NCBI RefSeq assembly: GCF_000167355.1
Contig: NZ_AAEW02000001.1
Coordinates: 1-64,000, forward strand
Length of the DNA stretch: 64,000 nt
Direction of reading: 5' to 3'
From: Desulfuromonas acetoxidans DSM 684
GTDB taxonomy: Bacteria; Desulfobacterota; Desulfuromonadia; Desulfuromonadales; Desulfuromonadaceae
Part shown: positions 37,118 through 46,531 of the stretch, in pieces
Layout of the letters: each line of letters begins with the position of its first letter
Position numbering within the stretch: position 1 is the stretch's first letter
Notes under the pieces: model-generated
Seen by the model: only the letters and a program-made list of their open reading frames with translations
What the model was told of the DNA's origin: nothing
Databases searched by the model: none
Translations under genes and position numbers: made by a program

Positions 37118-37483
37118 ATGACGACCCCGATCCTCAATGTCCGTGGTATCGGCCCGGCCACCGCAGCCCTTCTCGCCGAAAACGGTATCACCAGCGCTGA
37201 ACAACTCGCTGCACAAAAAGTCGGTAGTTTGGCCGCGGTGAAAGGATTCAGCGAAGCGCGTTCACGCCGCGTAATTGCCGATGCCCAGGCATTATTTGCT
37301 GCTGTCAGCACAGAAACTGAAACAAAAACATCGGACGTTCCAGACCAAGACACGGCCAAGAAAAAGAAGAACAAGAACCAGAGTTCCGCGAAGAAAAAAG
37401 CAACTAAAAAGCCGGCGAAAAAGGTCGACAAAAAAAAGGGGAAGAAGAAGAAAAAAGGGAAGAAAGCAAAGAAGAAAAAGTAA
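37118..37483 (+). CDS. Helix-hairpin-helix protein with histone-H1-like lysine tail
   Basis: 121 residues from the ATG at 37118 (AAGGAGA upstream). Residues 1-60 form a helix-hairpin-helix DNA-binding unit (VRGIGPATAALLAENGI, VGSLAAVKGFSEARSRRV). Residues 70-121 are mostly lysine with Ala, Pro and Gly, ending in long KK runs, as in bacterial H1-like proteins such as AlgP and PhaM tails. Such tails bind DNA and inorganic polyphosphate without sequence specificity. Last gene of the CHAD-ParA operon; it ends 6 bases from the convergent radical SAM gene. Confidence 0.85.
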   Translation: MTTPILNVRGIGPATAALLAENGITSAEQLAAQKVGSLAAVKGFSEARSRRVIADAQALFAAVSTETETKTSDVPDQDTAKKKKNKNQSSAKKKATKKPAKKVDKKKGKKKKKGKKAKKKK

Positions 37484-37489
37484 TAACAG

Positions 37490-38752
37490 CTAAGGCAACA
37501 CCGGGTTACGCCACGGGCGCAACTTTTCATGATCAAGATTGCGGCGGCCATCAAAAAAACCGCAGGCGCGATAGTAACGCAGGTCTTCACGCCACAGGCG
37601 GTAAAAGGTGCGATCTTTCCATAGCCGCTGCATCAGACGACCCGGGGCCAGGCGCAGATCGAGCAGCGGTGAAAACAGCTCGGTCGGGTCGCGAAAGCAT
37701 TCCCAGTCGCAACGGCGGCACTCTTGAGCTGCAGAACAGGACGGTGGGGTCATCTCTTCAAAGCGCCCCAGATCCTCATCGCCACGGTAGCCGCACGGGT
37801 AGCTGTGCCCGCTCTGGCTGTCAACAAAGAAGTAATCAATGCCACCACGGCAGGGTGTCGTCAGCTCCTCACGGCCACGATACTGTTGCAACAGGGCATG
37901 CAGACTGCAACGTGGGGTAAAAATACGGATGTTCTGCCGATGGCCGGGAATGGCATCAGACAAAGCTTGAAACAGGTTGAGCTTCTCTTCGTAGGTAAAA
38001 CTCACCACCCGATCCGTGGCTGTGGCCGCATAGACGGCCTGATCGGACTCATCGTCACCATGCATCGGATAACACACATTGGCAATGGTAAAACCAAGCT
38101 CCGTCACAAAGCGGTAAAAGCGATCAAACCCGGCACGAAAGAACGGATAGTCGAGATGATCCCGATCTTTATCACGCCCGGCAAAGTTACGGTTGATGCC
38201 GAGGTTGGCCGACAGATACAGCCCCCGCTCGGCAAAGATCGGCAGGGCCTTTTCCACCCCTTTGATTACGCCGGGCAACCCACGCATCTGCTCGTGGGTT
38301 GCGACATCGGCGGAGTCGATACTCACCCAGATATTACGCAATGGGGTAGCGGCCAATTTATCGGCCAGCGTCTTCATACGATCGCTAAAATCCGCATTCT
38401 CGGCACCGCGAAACAGGTAGCCGTTGGTGCCGGTTCGAATATAGGGAATCTTATGTGCGCCGGCCACGCTTGCCAGACGGCAGACTTCATCCAGACACAT
38501 AAACGGTTCGCCGCCGGTAAAAGACAGCGCGGCAACGCCGTGATCAGCGGCATGACGAATCATCTCAGCCACACGCTGTTCGGCCAGAGTGGTACGCGCA
38601 AAATCGTTGGTCACCCGCATGCCGCACTGCGGACAGGTGGCGTTACAACGATCAGTGTATTGAATGATCAACTGACCGGGCACCCGTCCGGAACGCAGCA
38701 GGCGGCCGGTGACTTTAAGGACCTCGCCCAGCGGAGAAATCTTTTCAGTCAT
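37490..38752 (-). CDS. Radical SAM protein with auxiliary cysteines
   Basis: 420 residues. Cluster motif CNATCPQC (about 33-40), then FTGGEPFMC for SAM binding. The C-terminal third has many cysteines (FTPRCSLH, TTPCRGG, SYPCGYRG, CSAAQECRRCDWECF), enough for one or two auxiliary Fe-S clusters in a SPASM-like region. Substrate unknown. Its start overlaps the end of the PHP-glycosyltransferase gene by 8 bases, so the two are coupled and probably act on the same lipid, glycan or peptide. I cannot name the family. Confidence 0.85.
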   Translation of the reverse strand: MTEKISPLGEVLKVTGRLLRSGRVPGQLIIQYTDRCNATCPQCGMRVTNDFARTTLAEQRVAEMIRHAADHGVAALSFTGGEPFMCLDEVCRLASVAGAHKIPYIRTGTNGYLFRGAENADFSDRMKTLADKLAATPLRNIWVSIDSADVATHEQMRGLPGVIKGVEKALPIFAERGLYLSANLGINRNFAGRDKDRDHLDYPFFRAGFDRFYRFVTELGFTIANVCYPMHGDDESDQAVYAATATDRVVSFTYEEKLNLFQALSDAIPGHRQNIRIFTPRCSLHALLQQYRGREELTTPCRGGIDYFFVDSQSGHSYPCGYRGDEDLGRFEEMTPPSCSAAQECRRCDWECFRDPTELFSPLLDLRLAPGRLMQRLWKDRTFYRLWREDLRYYRACGFFDGRRNLDHEKLRPWRNPVLP

Positions 38753-41186
38753 AAGAGTGTACCATCATGTTGGAGGCCAGTTTCAGCAGTCCACCGAGAC
38801 CGGGTTGATGACGATGCCGCGACAAACGCGGCAAGGGGGTATCCGTAGGGCGGGTCATGTCCAACAAAATGCTGTCCCAGCTAAAACGCTGCTCAACCCG
38901 TTGCCGAGCCGCCTGCGACAAGCGCTGATAGTCACTGCGATCCCCTTCCAGATCCGACAGCAGACCGTCAAGCCGATCAACCCAACCATCAATGGATTCG
39001 GAGGAAAGCACATAGCCGGTTTCACCATCGACGACAATTTCCTTGGGTCCTCCGATATCGGCGACCAGAGCCGGCACACCGCAGGCCTGGGCTTCAAGAA
39101 CCACCATGCCAAAGGTGTCGCTGAGGCTGGGAAAAACAAACAGGTCATGGCTGTTATACACCGACGGCAGTTCGTCATAAGCGACCCGACCGAGAAACGC
39201 CACCTCGGGCAGGTCACGACAGGCCAGTTTCATCTCGCCCAGATAGGGACCGGCGCCGGCAATACTCATGCAGATGTCGGGATGCCGTTGGCGCACTTTG
39301 CGATACACCTCGAGCAGAAAATCGAGATTTTTATCTTTGGACACCCGACCAACATAGAGCAAGCGTCGTCGTCTCGACAGCTCCGGAGAAGGACGCTCCA
39401 TCGGGCAAAAGTGCTCAGTACGCAGCCCACGCCGAAACAGGGCCATATGGCGATGACGGTAACCACGCTCCTTGAGCAGATGCATGTACTCGCTGGTCGG
39501 CACCAGCAGAGTGTCAAACTGGTTGAAAAACCATTTGCTGTACTGTTCGATCATGTCGCAGATTGCCGGTTCATCGATGATCGACTGCGACTCCACAGTA
39601 AAGTCGGTATGATAAATCCCTTTGACTTCGGTACCGAGCATGCGACCGATCAACAAACCGAGCAGCCCCACCGGTCCTGGGGTCGAGATGTACAGCTCAT
39701 CGGGATTGTAATCGTAGACCATCTTCAGCATACGCAGCACCGACGGCACATTGACGGTAATGTCCTCGTAATGGGGCAAGGCCGTTGAATAGAGCGGCGG
39801 CACAATCAGTGTCGACTGCGGCAGTCCTGACTGTTTTTGTTCATCGGTCAGACTGGTCATAATCCGGATGGCAAACCCTTTTTCTTCGGCCAGATGACCA
39901 ATGGTCTGCAAGGTCATGGAGACGCCGTTGAGATCGGTCAGCGTATCGGTCAGCCACAGGATGCGCTTGGAGTTGCGGGTGACTTGCTTGCCGAGGCTGG
40001 CATTAAATTCATTGATCAACTGACGATCGCCAAACATGTGCCGGAACGAGGAAAAAAACGGCACGGACAGGAAAATCCCCGGAATCGACGACGACAACCC
40101 CTGAATGATGCGGATGATATCCATCTCGGTAATATTGGTGTTCAGCGAGCCCAGCAGCGAGCGGAAATACTGGTCGGAAATATTGGCAATGCAGTCGTAG
40201 AGCAGATCAAGGCGCGAATCAATATCATCTTGCTGTAGCGTGCGACTGGTCTCGATGAGCTGCACCAAGTTCTGATAGACCTGATTGTTCTTTTTCGACT
40301 TCATCTTGTTCAAACGCAGTCGATCCTTGAAGCTGAGCTTTTTATCGCTGAACAGATAGCGGGTCAGATCGCTGAGGGTTGACTGGGCAAAGGCGGTGCT
40401 GTTGTGCTGGGAAAAATCGAAGGCGATTTTGTAGATGGCAAAAGTCAGCCCCTGAAAATCGTTCTGGCGTCCGCATGGCTCCGTGGCACCGCGTTTGAGC
40501 TGATCGAGAAACTCCTGAGGCGTGCGTGCTTCAACGCGGGTCGAAGTCTTGCCGATAAACAGCCCGGCGTGGTCATCAGAGCCTCCGGTCAGCCCTTTCA
40601 GCCACGGCGTGCGCCCCCAGGGTTCGAGATCGTGCTTTTGCGCCAGGCGTTCCACATCGTCCGGAGTCAGGCCCTGCAATACCTGGGAGAGAATATCGTT
40701 ATTGAGGACGCTGCGGCTGCCGTTGCGTCCTTCAAAATTGTTGAACAACACGATCAGTTTTTCCAGATGATCAAGGGTCAGGCGATTGTTGACCGCGTAG
40801 GTGGCGTGCGCAACAACGCAGGCCAGATCTTCCTGGCGCAGATAGTCGCGCAATTTGTAAATGTTTTTCCGTTTCTTCTGAATCTTGCTGAACTGGTCGC
40901 GATCCAACCCGTATATCAGCACGTGAATTTTGCACTTGTCCTCGGGAAAATAAGCCGTGGCCTCCACTCCACTGAAACAATGCTGCGGATATTTTTCCAC
41001 CAGCTCCAGCGATGCCTTGATGCGATTGTGGTCGGTGATGGTGACGAAATCCATGCCGCGTTGACGGGCCAGTTTGTAGATGGTCTCCGGTTCGGTGTAG
41101 GATTCGGAGGCACCGAGACGTTGCAGAAACCATTCGGAAGGGTGGTTGGAATACTTCGAGTGGACGTGTAAATCGATCTGTGCCAT
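38745..41186 (-). CDS. PHP-domain / GT4 glycosyltransferase fusion
   Basis: 813 residues, two enzymes in one chain. Residues 1 to about 240: a PHP metal-dependent phosphoesterase (LHVHSKYSNHPSEW, FVTITDHNRI, HVLIYGLDRDQF, VVAHATYAVN). Residues about 240-400: a helical linker. Residues about 405-800: a GT-B glycosyltransferase of family 4 (ILWLTDTLTDLNGVSMTL; LYVGRVSKDKNLDFLLEVY; VVLEAQACGVPALVADIGG with the E-x7-E pattern). A GT4 enzyme with a UgtP/PimB-like fold makes glycolipids or teichoic-like glycans; the phosphoesterase half may trim or proof-read a phosphorylated sugar. Cytoplasmic, peripheral to the membrane. Confidence 0.9.
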   Translation of the reverse strand: MAQIDLHVHSKYSNHPSEWFLQRLGASESYTEPETIYKLARQRGMDFVTITDHNRIKASLELVEKYPQHCFSGVEATAYFPEDKCKIHVLIYGLDRDQFSKIQKKRKNIYKLRDYLRQEDLACVVAHATYAVNNRLTLDHLEKLIVLFNNFEGRNGSRSVLNNDILSQVLQGLTPDDVERLAQKHDLEPWGRTPWLKGLTGGSDDHAGLFIGKTSTRVEARTPQEFLDQLKRGATEPCGRQNDFQGLTFAIYKIAFDFSQHNSTAFAQSTLSDLTRYLFSDKKLSFKDRLRLNKMKSKKNNQVYQNLVQLIETSRTLQQDDIDSRLDLLYDCIANISDQYFRSLLGSLNTNITEMDIIRIIQGLSSSIPGIFLSVPFFSSFRHMFGDRQLINEFNASLGKQVTRNSKRILWLTDTLTDLNGVSMTLQTIGHLAEEKGFAIRIMTSLTDEQKQSGLPQSTLIVPPLYSTALPHYEDITVNVPSVLRMLKMVYDYNPDELYISTPGPVGLLGLLIGRMLGTEVKGIYHTDFTVESQSIIDEPAICDMIEQYSKWFFNQFDTLLVPTSEYMHLLKERGYRHRHMALFRRGLRTEHFCPMERPSPELSRRRRLLYVGRVSKDKNLDFLLEVYRKVRQRHPDICMSIAGAGPYLGEMKLACRDLPEVAFLGRVAYDELPSVYNSHDLFVFPSLSDTFGMVVLEAQACGVPALVADIGGPKEIVVDGETGYVLSSESIDGWVDRLDGLLSDLEGDRSDYQRLSQAARQRVEQRFSWDSILLDMTRPTDTPLPRLSRHRHQPGLGGLLKLASNMMVHSYD

Positions 41187-41265
41187 ACAATTCTCTCCAT
41201 CATCAGTTGTCGCTGATTATGGCGTTTCATATAAGGCACGGATGAGGGTTGTGTAAGGAGCCGGT

Positions 41266-41877
41266 TCAGAGCTGCGCAGCGTGAGGACAGAGCTGATAAA
41301 ACAGTTGATGCACTTTGCTTTTCAAGGCAGGAAAATCCGCCGAATTATCAAGGACATAATCGGCACGGCGCGCTTTTTCCTCTTGCGGCATCTGGGCGTC
41401 AATCCGTTGCTGGGCGGCAACCGCATCACACTGATCACGCGCCATCAGCCGCTGCAGTTGCACCTCCTCAGCCACCGTCACCGTCAGAACCCGATCCACC
41501 CGATCTTCGGCACCCGCCTCGTAGAGCAATGGCGCTTCATAAACCACCAGGCCATCCGACCCCACCTGTTGCGCAGCCTGGTGAAGACAACGCCTGGAAA
41601 GCTCGGCAATCGCCGGATGAAGAATCGCTTCGAGATCACGCCGTGCCTCGGAATCGGCAAACACCAGACTTCCGAGACCTTTACGATCCAGGGTTCCATC
41701 CGGGTTAAGAATCGTTTCCCCAAACCGCCTAACCAGTGCGGCCAGCGCGGGTTGCCCTGGTTCCACCAAATCTCGTGACAACTGGTCAGCACTGACCACC
41801 TGGGCTCCCAGATCAGCCAATAAAGCAACAACAGTACTTTTACCGCTGGCGATTCCTCCGGTCACTCCTAAAATCAT
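41266..41877 (-). CDS. coaE: Dephospho-CoA kinase
   Basis: 203 residues from the ATG at 41877 (GAGAGG about 8 bases upstream); 21 further codons upstream are unsupported. It phosphorylates the ribose 3'-OH of dephospho-CoA. P-loop GVTGGIASGKSTV at residues 4-16, DADQLSRDLVEPGQPA-type substrate loop, HPAIAELSR, and VVYEAPLLYEAG. It lies 80 bases after the start of the PHP-GT4 gene and points the same way. Confidence 0.93.
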   Translation of the reverse strand: MILGVTGGIASGKSTVVALLADLGAQVVSADQLSRDLVEPGQPALAALVRRFGETILNPDGTLDRKGLGSLVFADSEARRDLEAILHPAIAELSRRCLHQAAQQVGSDGLVVYEAPLLYEAGAEDRVDRVLTVTVAEEVQLQRLMARDQCDAVAAQQRIDAQMPQEEKARRADYVLDNSADFPALKSKVHQLFYQLCPHAAQL

Positions 41878-42073
41878 TGAAAAACCTCTCCCTAACCCCC
41901 TAAAAACAGGGGGATAATCACCAACGGCTTTCCTTGACAAGCGTCAAGACGATATGCTAGCGTCCAAAACGTCGCCCTGACTGCGCAGAGCGCGTAAAAC
42001 CGGCACTGCAGCTGCGTTCGACACTGTACCACTTCATTGATTGAAACACCAACATCGCTCTGGGAGAGTTGTT

Positions 42074-43357
42074 ATGAAACATGATTGTTCGCACGATTAT
42101 TTTGCCAAGGCTAAAGAGGTTATCCCCGGCGGAGTTAACAGTCCGGTCCGCGCATTTAAATCGGTCGGCTGCGATCCGTTGTTTATCGAACGCGCCGAAG
42201 GTAGCCGCATCTATGATGCCGATCACCAAAGCTATATCGACTATGTCGGTTCCTGGGGGCCGATGATTCTCGGCCATTGCCACCCCGAGGTGGTTCGTGC
42301 GATTCAGGATGCCGCCGTCAACGGCGCCTCCTTTGGTGCTCCCACCTATAAAGAAATTGAACTGGCCGAAATGGTCTGCGAGGCCTATCCCAACATCGAA
42401 AAAGTGCGCATGGTGTCCTCGGGGACCGAAGCAACCATGAGCGCCATCCGTCTGGCCCGTGGCTGCACCGGTCGTGACAAGATCCTCAAATTTGATGGCT
42501 GCTACCACGGTCATGCCGATTCTCTGCTGGTCAAAGCCGGCAGTGGCGCGGCAACCTTCGGCGTACCCACCTCACCGGGCATCCCGGCAGACTTTGCCAA
42601 ATACACCCTCACCGCCACCTACAATGATCTCGACGAGGTCAAGAGCATGGTCGCGGCCAACAAAAATGAGATCGCCTGCATCATCCTCGAACCCATCGCC
42701 GGCAACATGGGCTGTGTCCCGCCGCAGCCGGGCTTCCTCGAAGGATTACGCGAGCTGTGTACGGCCGAAGGGATCGTGCTGATCATTGACGAAGTCATGA
42801 CTGGCTTCCGCGTCGCGTTTGGCGGCGCGCAGGAACGCTTCAATGTGCGCGGCGACCTGGTCTGCCTGGGTAAAATCATCGGCGGTGGTCTACCGGTGGG
42901 CGCTTTCGGCGGCAAGAAGGAACTGATGGACCAGCTCTCTCCCGAAGGCGGCATCTACCAAGCCGGTACCCTGTCCGGCAACCCTCTGGCCATGAGCGCC
43001 GGCATTGCCACCCTGAAGCTGCTCAAGCAGGAAGGGTTTTACGAGCAGATTGAAGAAAAAAGTGCTTACCTCGAAGCGGGACTGCGTCAGGCGGCAAGTA
43101 AGAGTGCCATTCCGACCTGCCTGCAACGGGTCGGCGGCATGTTCTGCACCTACTTCTGTGAAGGACCGGTCAACAACTTCAGTGATGCCAGCAAAAGTGA
43201 CACCGAGGCGTTTAGCCGCTACTTCCGCACCATGCTCGACAGCGGCATCAACATGGCGCCCTCTCAGTTTGAAGCGGGCTTCATGAGCGTTGCCCACACC
43301 AAGCAGGACCTCGATCAGACCATTGAAGCGGCGGAAAAAGCGTTCGCCCTGCTTTAG
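42074..43357 (+). CDS. hemL: Glutamate-1-semialdehyde 2,1-aminomutase
   Basis: 427 residues from the ATG at 42074 (GGGAGAG upstream); eleven codons upstream are unsupported. A PLP enzyme that makes 5-aminolevulinate from glutamate-1-semialdehyde in the C5 pathway. [24 protein letters not shown] at the N-terminus is typical (split here: [18 protein letters not shown]). The PLP lysine is in [17 protein letters not shown] and the aspartate in [12 protein letters not shown]. With hemE and hemH in the window it shows the C5 route is used. It is followed by a terminator. Confidence 0.96.
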   Translation: MKHDCSHDYFAKAKEVIPGGVNSPVRAFKSVGCDPLFIERAEGSRIYDADHQSYIDYVGSWGPMILGHCHPEVVRAIQDAAVNGASFGAPTYKEIELAEMVCEAYPNIEKVRMVSSGTEATMSAIRLARGCTGRDKILKFDGCYHGHADSLLVKAGSGAATFGVPTSPGIPADFAKYTLTATYNDLDEVKSMVAANKNEIACIILEPIAGNMGCVPPQPGFLEGLRELCTAEGIVLIIDEVMTGFRVAFGGAQERFNVRGDLVCLGKIIGGGLPVGAFGGKKELMDQLSPEGGIYQAGTLSGNPLAMSAGIATLKLLKQEGFYEQIEEKSAYLEAGLRQAASKSAIPTCLQRVGGMFCTYFCEGPVNNFSDASKSDTEAFSRYFRTMLDSGINMAPSQFEAGFMSVAHTKQDLDQTIEAAEKAFALL

Positions 43358-43383
43358 CAAAACATCTTACCGTAATCTCTGCG

Positions 43384-43420
43384 CAGGGGCGGCCTCTTCA
43401 AAAGGTCGCCCCTGTTGTTT
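43384..43420 (+). terminator. Terminator after hemL
   Basis: Near-perfect 11-bp stem CAGGGGCGgCC / GGtCGCCCCTG with a nine-base loop, followed by TTGTTTG, 27 bases after the stop. Confidence 0.75.
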
Positions 43421-43510
43421 GATGGCACGACCCGCTTTTCATCTTTGCTTGTAAAACGTAGCCTGGCGCGCATCCAGGTCATCCTAAAAGGCGAAAAACG
43501 CATTAAGCCC

Positions 43511-43571
43511 TTCCAACATGTTGGAATCTTTCGCTTGGCAATTTACAAAACCACCATCTGACGTTATGGTG
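43511..43571. promoter_or_regulatory. Two inverted repeats upstream of the HEAT-HD-GYP operon
   Basis: A perfect 16-base palindrome TTCCAACATGTTGGAA (43511-43526) and, further down, CACCAT-N8-ATGGTG (43552-43571). Both lie 55-115 bases before the HEAT gene start, a normal operator position. No regulator gene of known specificity is adjacent. Confidence 0.4.
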
Positions 43572-43625
43572 TTAGAGGTGTTCATTCTTAAAAAACAACG
43601 TTTTTTCGGGTAAAAGGAAGACTTG

Positions 43626-45197
43626 ATGGAAGGATTTACTGATAACGCGTTGGAGCAAGCGTTGATTGGCTGGGCCAAGTTGTTGAAAAATGTCAGCTAC
43701 TACCCTGACGGCCATCCAGCACTCAACACGGCAATCCACCAGTCAGTGGATCTGCTTCGCACCGTGCTGGCTCGCAACGACGCGCCTCTGGTTCTGACCG
43801 TCAAGCGCCGCCAGTTCCTCATCGACAACCACCCGTTGATCAGTAACAACCCGCTGCCCCCCGATGTGGCCAATCGGCTGTTTGCTCATAAAATCAAGAC
43901 TCTGACTTTTTTGCCGGACCTGGTTGACCGTCACCTGTTAAGCCTGTGCCGCATCATCACTAGTGAACCGGCCACGGTCGTTATCGAAGGAGGGGTTCAA
44001 GAACTTCTCGAGCGACAGCAGGTAACAACGATCTGGACCAATGAACTTGATTTAGGTGCGATCAATAAACGACGTGAAGCACTGGAACAGAAGCATAATG
44101 GTGCCAGCCCAGGCAAAGAAGAATCCTCGCCGGAACAAAATGGGCAGCCTGGACAACTTCTGGAGTCTTCAGAGGCCTCTCTGCAGCAAGTTCTCGATAA
44201 ATTGCAGGAAATTCTTCTGGCTCCAGCCAAAGATAAGGAGATGCCGTTTCTCCATGCCTTACGCCAGCTCACTCAGTCACTGCAGCGTCTGATGGGAGAG
44301 GGACACCACCAGCAAGCTCTGCAGATTCTCAAACAGTTGGACGTGTGGATTCAAAGCCCACAGACCGATGCCCGCTACGTGCGGGTTCTAAGGCAGGCGG
44401 TCGCGTCTCTGATTGGCCACCCGCTGGTGGATCTGTTGATTGATAACGCCAAGACCCGCCAGGAACAACACTTCGTAACGCGCATTATCATGGACCTTCC
44501 CGCAGAGCAGGTTGGTTCTTTGTTGATCCAGCGTCTAAGTGAAGAGCTGGACAACAAATTACGCAGATTCCTGAGTCAATTACTGGTTGCCATGGGTGCC
44601 AAGGTTTTCCCACTGCTGATCGACAGCTTGTCCGACGAACGCTGGTTTGTCACCCGTAACGCCATCACCATTCTCAGTGAAAGCCGCGATCCGGAACTGA
44701 CAGAACAATTCATTCCCTACCTCGACCATCCCGATGGTCGCGTCGCCAAGGAAGCGATCCGTGCTTTGGCCCGCATCAAAACCGAACAAGCCAGCCAGGC
44801 TCTCATCGCCAAACTGGAAAGCAAAGACTACGAGTTTCCCAATCAGATCATTCTCGCTCTGGGGGCTCAGGCAGACCCGGCGGCAGTACCACCGCTGGTA
44901 AAAATTGCCCGCCAACGCGACCCCTTCCTCAACCAGAAGAACCAGGTGCGCGATGCCATCCTCGCCCTGAGCGAGATCGCCTCACCAGACTGCAGTCAGG
45001 CCCTCATTGACTTGGTTGAACGCGGCAAACTGGTAAAACGCAAAGAGTACAACGAAATTCGCTGTCAGGCCGCTGCGGCCATGGGCAACCTGTCCGATCC
45101 GGAAAGCCTCGCGGCTCTGCAACGCGCCAGCGACTCCTCGAATCAAAAACTGGCGTCCACGGCCCGTCAGGCCCTGCGCCAACGATCGGAATCCTGA
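43626..45197 (+). CDS. HEAT-repeat scaffold protein
   Basis: 523 residues from the ATG at 43626 (AAGGAAG upstream; a TTG one codon earlier also fits). The N-terminal part resembles that of the next gene (ALIGWAKLLKNVSYYPDGHP; compare LNGILNGLKLYPPQHP in the HD-GYP protein), a shared helical module. A charged linker follows (EQKHNGASPGKEESSPEQNG), then HEAT repeats from about 310 (DERWFVTRNAITILSES, DPELTEQFIPYLDHPDGRVA, KEAIRALARIKTEQASQAL). No enzyme motif. Probably a docking scaffold for the HD-GYP protein encoded 3 bases downstream. Confidence 0.85.
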   Translation: MEGFTDNALEQALIGWAKLLKNVSYYPDGHPALNTAIHQSVDLLRTVLARNDAPLVLTVKRRQFLIDNHPLISNNPLPPDVANRLFAHKIKTLTFLPDLVDRHLLSLCRIITSEPATVVIEGGVQELLERQQVTTIWTNELDLGAINKRREALEQKHNGASPGKEESSPEQNGQPGQLLESSEASLQQVLDKLQEILLAPAKDKEMPFLHALRQLTQSLQRLMGEGHHQQALQILKQLDVWIQSPQTDARYVRVLRQAVASLIGHPLVDLLIDNAKTRQEQHFVTRIIMDLPAEQVGSLLIQRLSEELDNKLRRFLSQLLVAMGAKVFPLLIDSLSDERWFVTRNAITILSESRDPELTEQFIPYLDHPDGRVAKEAIRALARIKTEQASQALIAKLESKDYEFPNQIILALGAQADPAAVPPLVKIARQRDPFLNQKNQVRDAILALSEIASPDCSQALIDLVERGKLVKRKEYNEIRCQAAAAMGNLSDPESLAALQRASDSSNQKLASTARQALRQRSES

Positions 45198-45200
45198 CCC

Positions 45201-46523
45201 ATGTTTCACGATGAACTGAGCCAGTTTCTCCAGTCCCTCAACGGCATTCTCAACGGCTTGAAACTGTACCCACCCCAACATCCGGCCAACAACCGCTTCC
45301 ACGACAACCTGTGGCAGGCTGTGCAACAGGTGTTTGAAGACACCAAAAGCTTAAAAATCGGCATTGTCGATGACACCCTGTACATCGGAGATCACCTGTT
45401 TGCCGACAATCCGCCGCCAGCCCAGGGCTTGCTTAAATTGTTGCAGGCACATCAGATCTACGGATTGGAAATTTTCCCTGAAGTGGCGGAAAACGAATTG
45501 CAGACCTTTGTCGAGATGCTTTACGCCGGTCAACTCAATGGTGAACTGTTTGATCATCAACTTGATCAGGTTGGTATTTACGCCATCCGTTACGCCAATG
45601 CGGGAGAGGGCAAAGAGGGCAGTCCGGCACGCAAGGTGTATGACCATGCGGTGAAAACGCTGTCGTCACTGTGTGATGATATTCAACTTGGCCGTATTCC
45701 ACCAACCGGTCCGGTGGTGACGACGGTGGATAAAATGGCGCGGCAGATGGTTAAAACCCCCTATGCCATGCTGGCCCTGAGCATGCTCAAAGATTACGAT
45801 GATTACACATTCAGTCACTCGGTTAATGTGTCTGTCATCGCCCTGACTCTGGGATGCGCCTGTCAACTGGATAACGATACCCTGCAAATCCTCGGTGTTG
45901 GCAGTCTGCTCCACGATCTGGGAAAATTGAAGATTGCCCCGAACATCATCAGAAAACCGGGCAAACTGTCGTCACAGGAATACGAAATCATCAAAAAGCA
46001 TCCGGAGCTCGGCGCTGAAATCGCTTCACAGATGAGCGATATCGATCCGCGAATCATCAGTATGATTCTCGGTCATCATATCGGCTACGATCGCAACGGT
46101 TACCCTCAGGGCAGGATCAGCGAACCCGTGTCACCGTTGGTGGACATGACCACCATTGCCGACACCTTTGACGCGATCACCACGTTACGCGCCTACCGCC
46201 GCCCCAGCTCCCCGCTACAGGCCGTTGCCATCATGGACAACTTGTCCGGTGGTCACCTGCACCCGGACTATATGGAACAGTTTCGTCTTGCTTTGGGGAA
46301 ATTTCCAGTCGGCAGTCTGGTGCGCCTGGTCAGCAATGAGATCGGTCTGATCGTTGATATGGATGCCCTCAACCTCGACAAGAGTACCATCCGTATCATC
46401 CGCGACCACCAAGGAAATGAGGTGGAAACGCCTTACGACCTGCAACTGGAAAAAAGCAATGAAGCCATTGCCGGTGAAGTTGATCCGCTGCGCCTCAACA
46501 TCGACATTACCACTCTGATGTAA
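45201..46523 (+). CDS. HD-GYP phosphodiesterase-like protein, altered active site
   Basis: 440 residues. Residues 1-150: the helical module shared with the upstream HEAT protein. Residues about 200-400: the HD-GYP domain, with SHSVNVSVIAL, the HD pair in LLHDLGKLKI, KKHPELGAEIA, and TIADTFDAITTLRAYRRP. The signature loop reads HHIGYDRNGYP, where the family has HHExxDGxGYP: the metal-binding glutamate is Ile and the following Gly is Arg. It may have weak or no c-di-GMP hydrolysis, or act as a binding protein. Three bases separate it from the HEAT gene. Confidence 0.88.
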   Translation: MFHDELSQFLQSLNGILNGLKLYPPQHPANNRFHDNLWQAVQQVFEDTKSLKIGIVDDTLYIGDHLFADNPPPAQGLLKLLQAHQIYGLEIFPEVAENELQTFVEMLYAGQLNGELFDHQLDQVGIYAIRYANAGEGKEGSPARKVYDHAVKTLSSLCDDIQLGRIPPTGPVVTTVDKMARQMVKTPYAMLALSMLKDYDDYTFSHSVNVSVIALTLGCACQLDNDTLQILGVGSLLHDLGKLKIAPNIIRKPGKLSSQEYEIIKKHPELGAEIASQMSDIDPRIISMILGHHIGYDRNGYPQGRISEPVSPLVDMTTIADTFDAITTLRAYRRPSSPLQAVAIMDNLSGGHLHPDYMEQFRLALGKFPVGSLVRLVSNEIGLIVDMDALNLDKSTIRIIRDHQGNEVETPYDLQLEKSNEAIAGEVDPLRLNIDITTLM

Positions 46524-46531
46524 CAGAAAAA

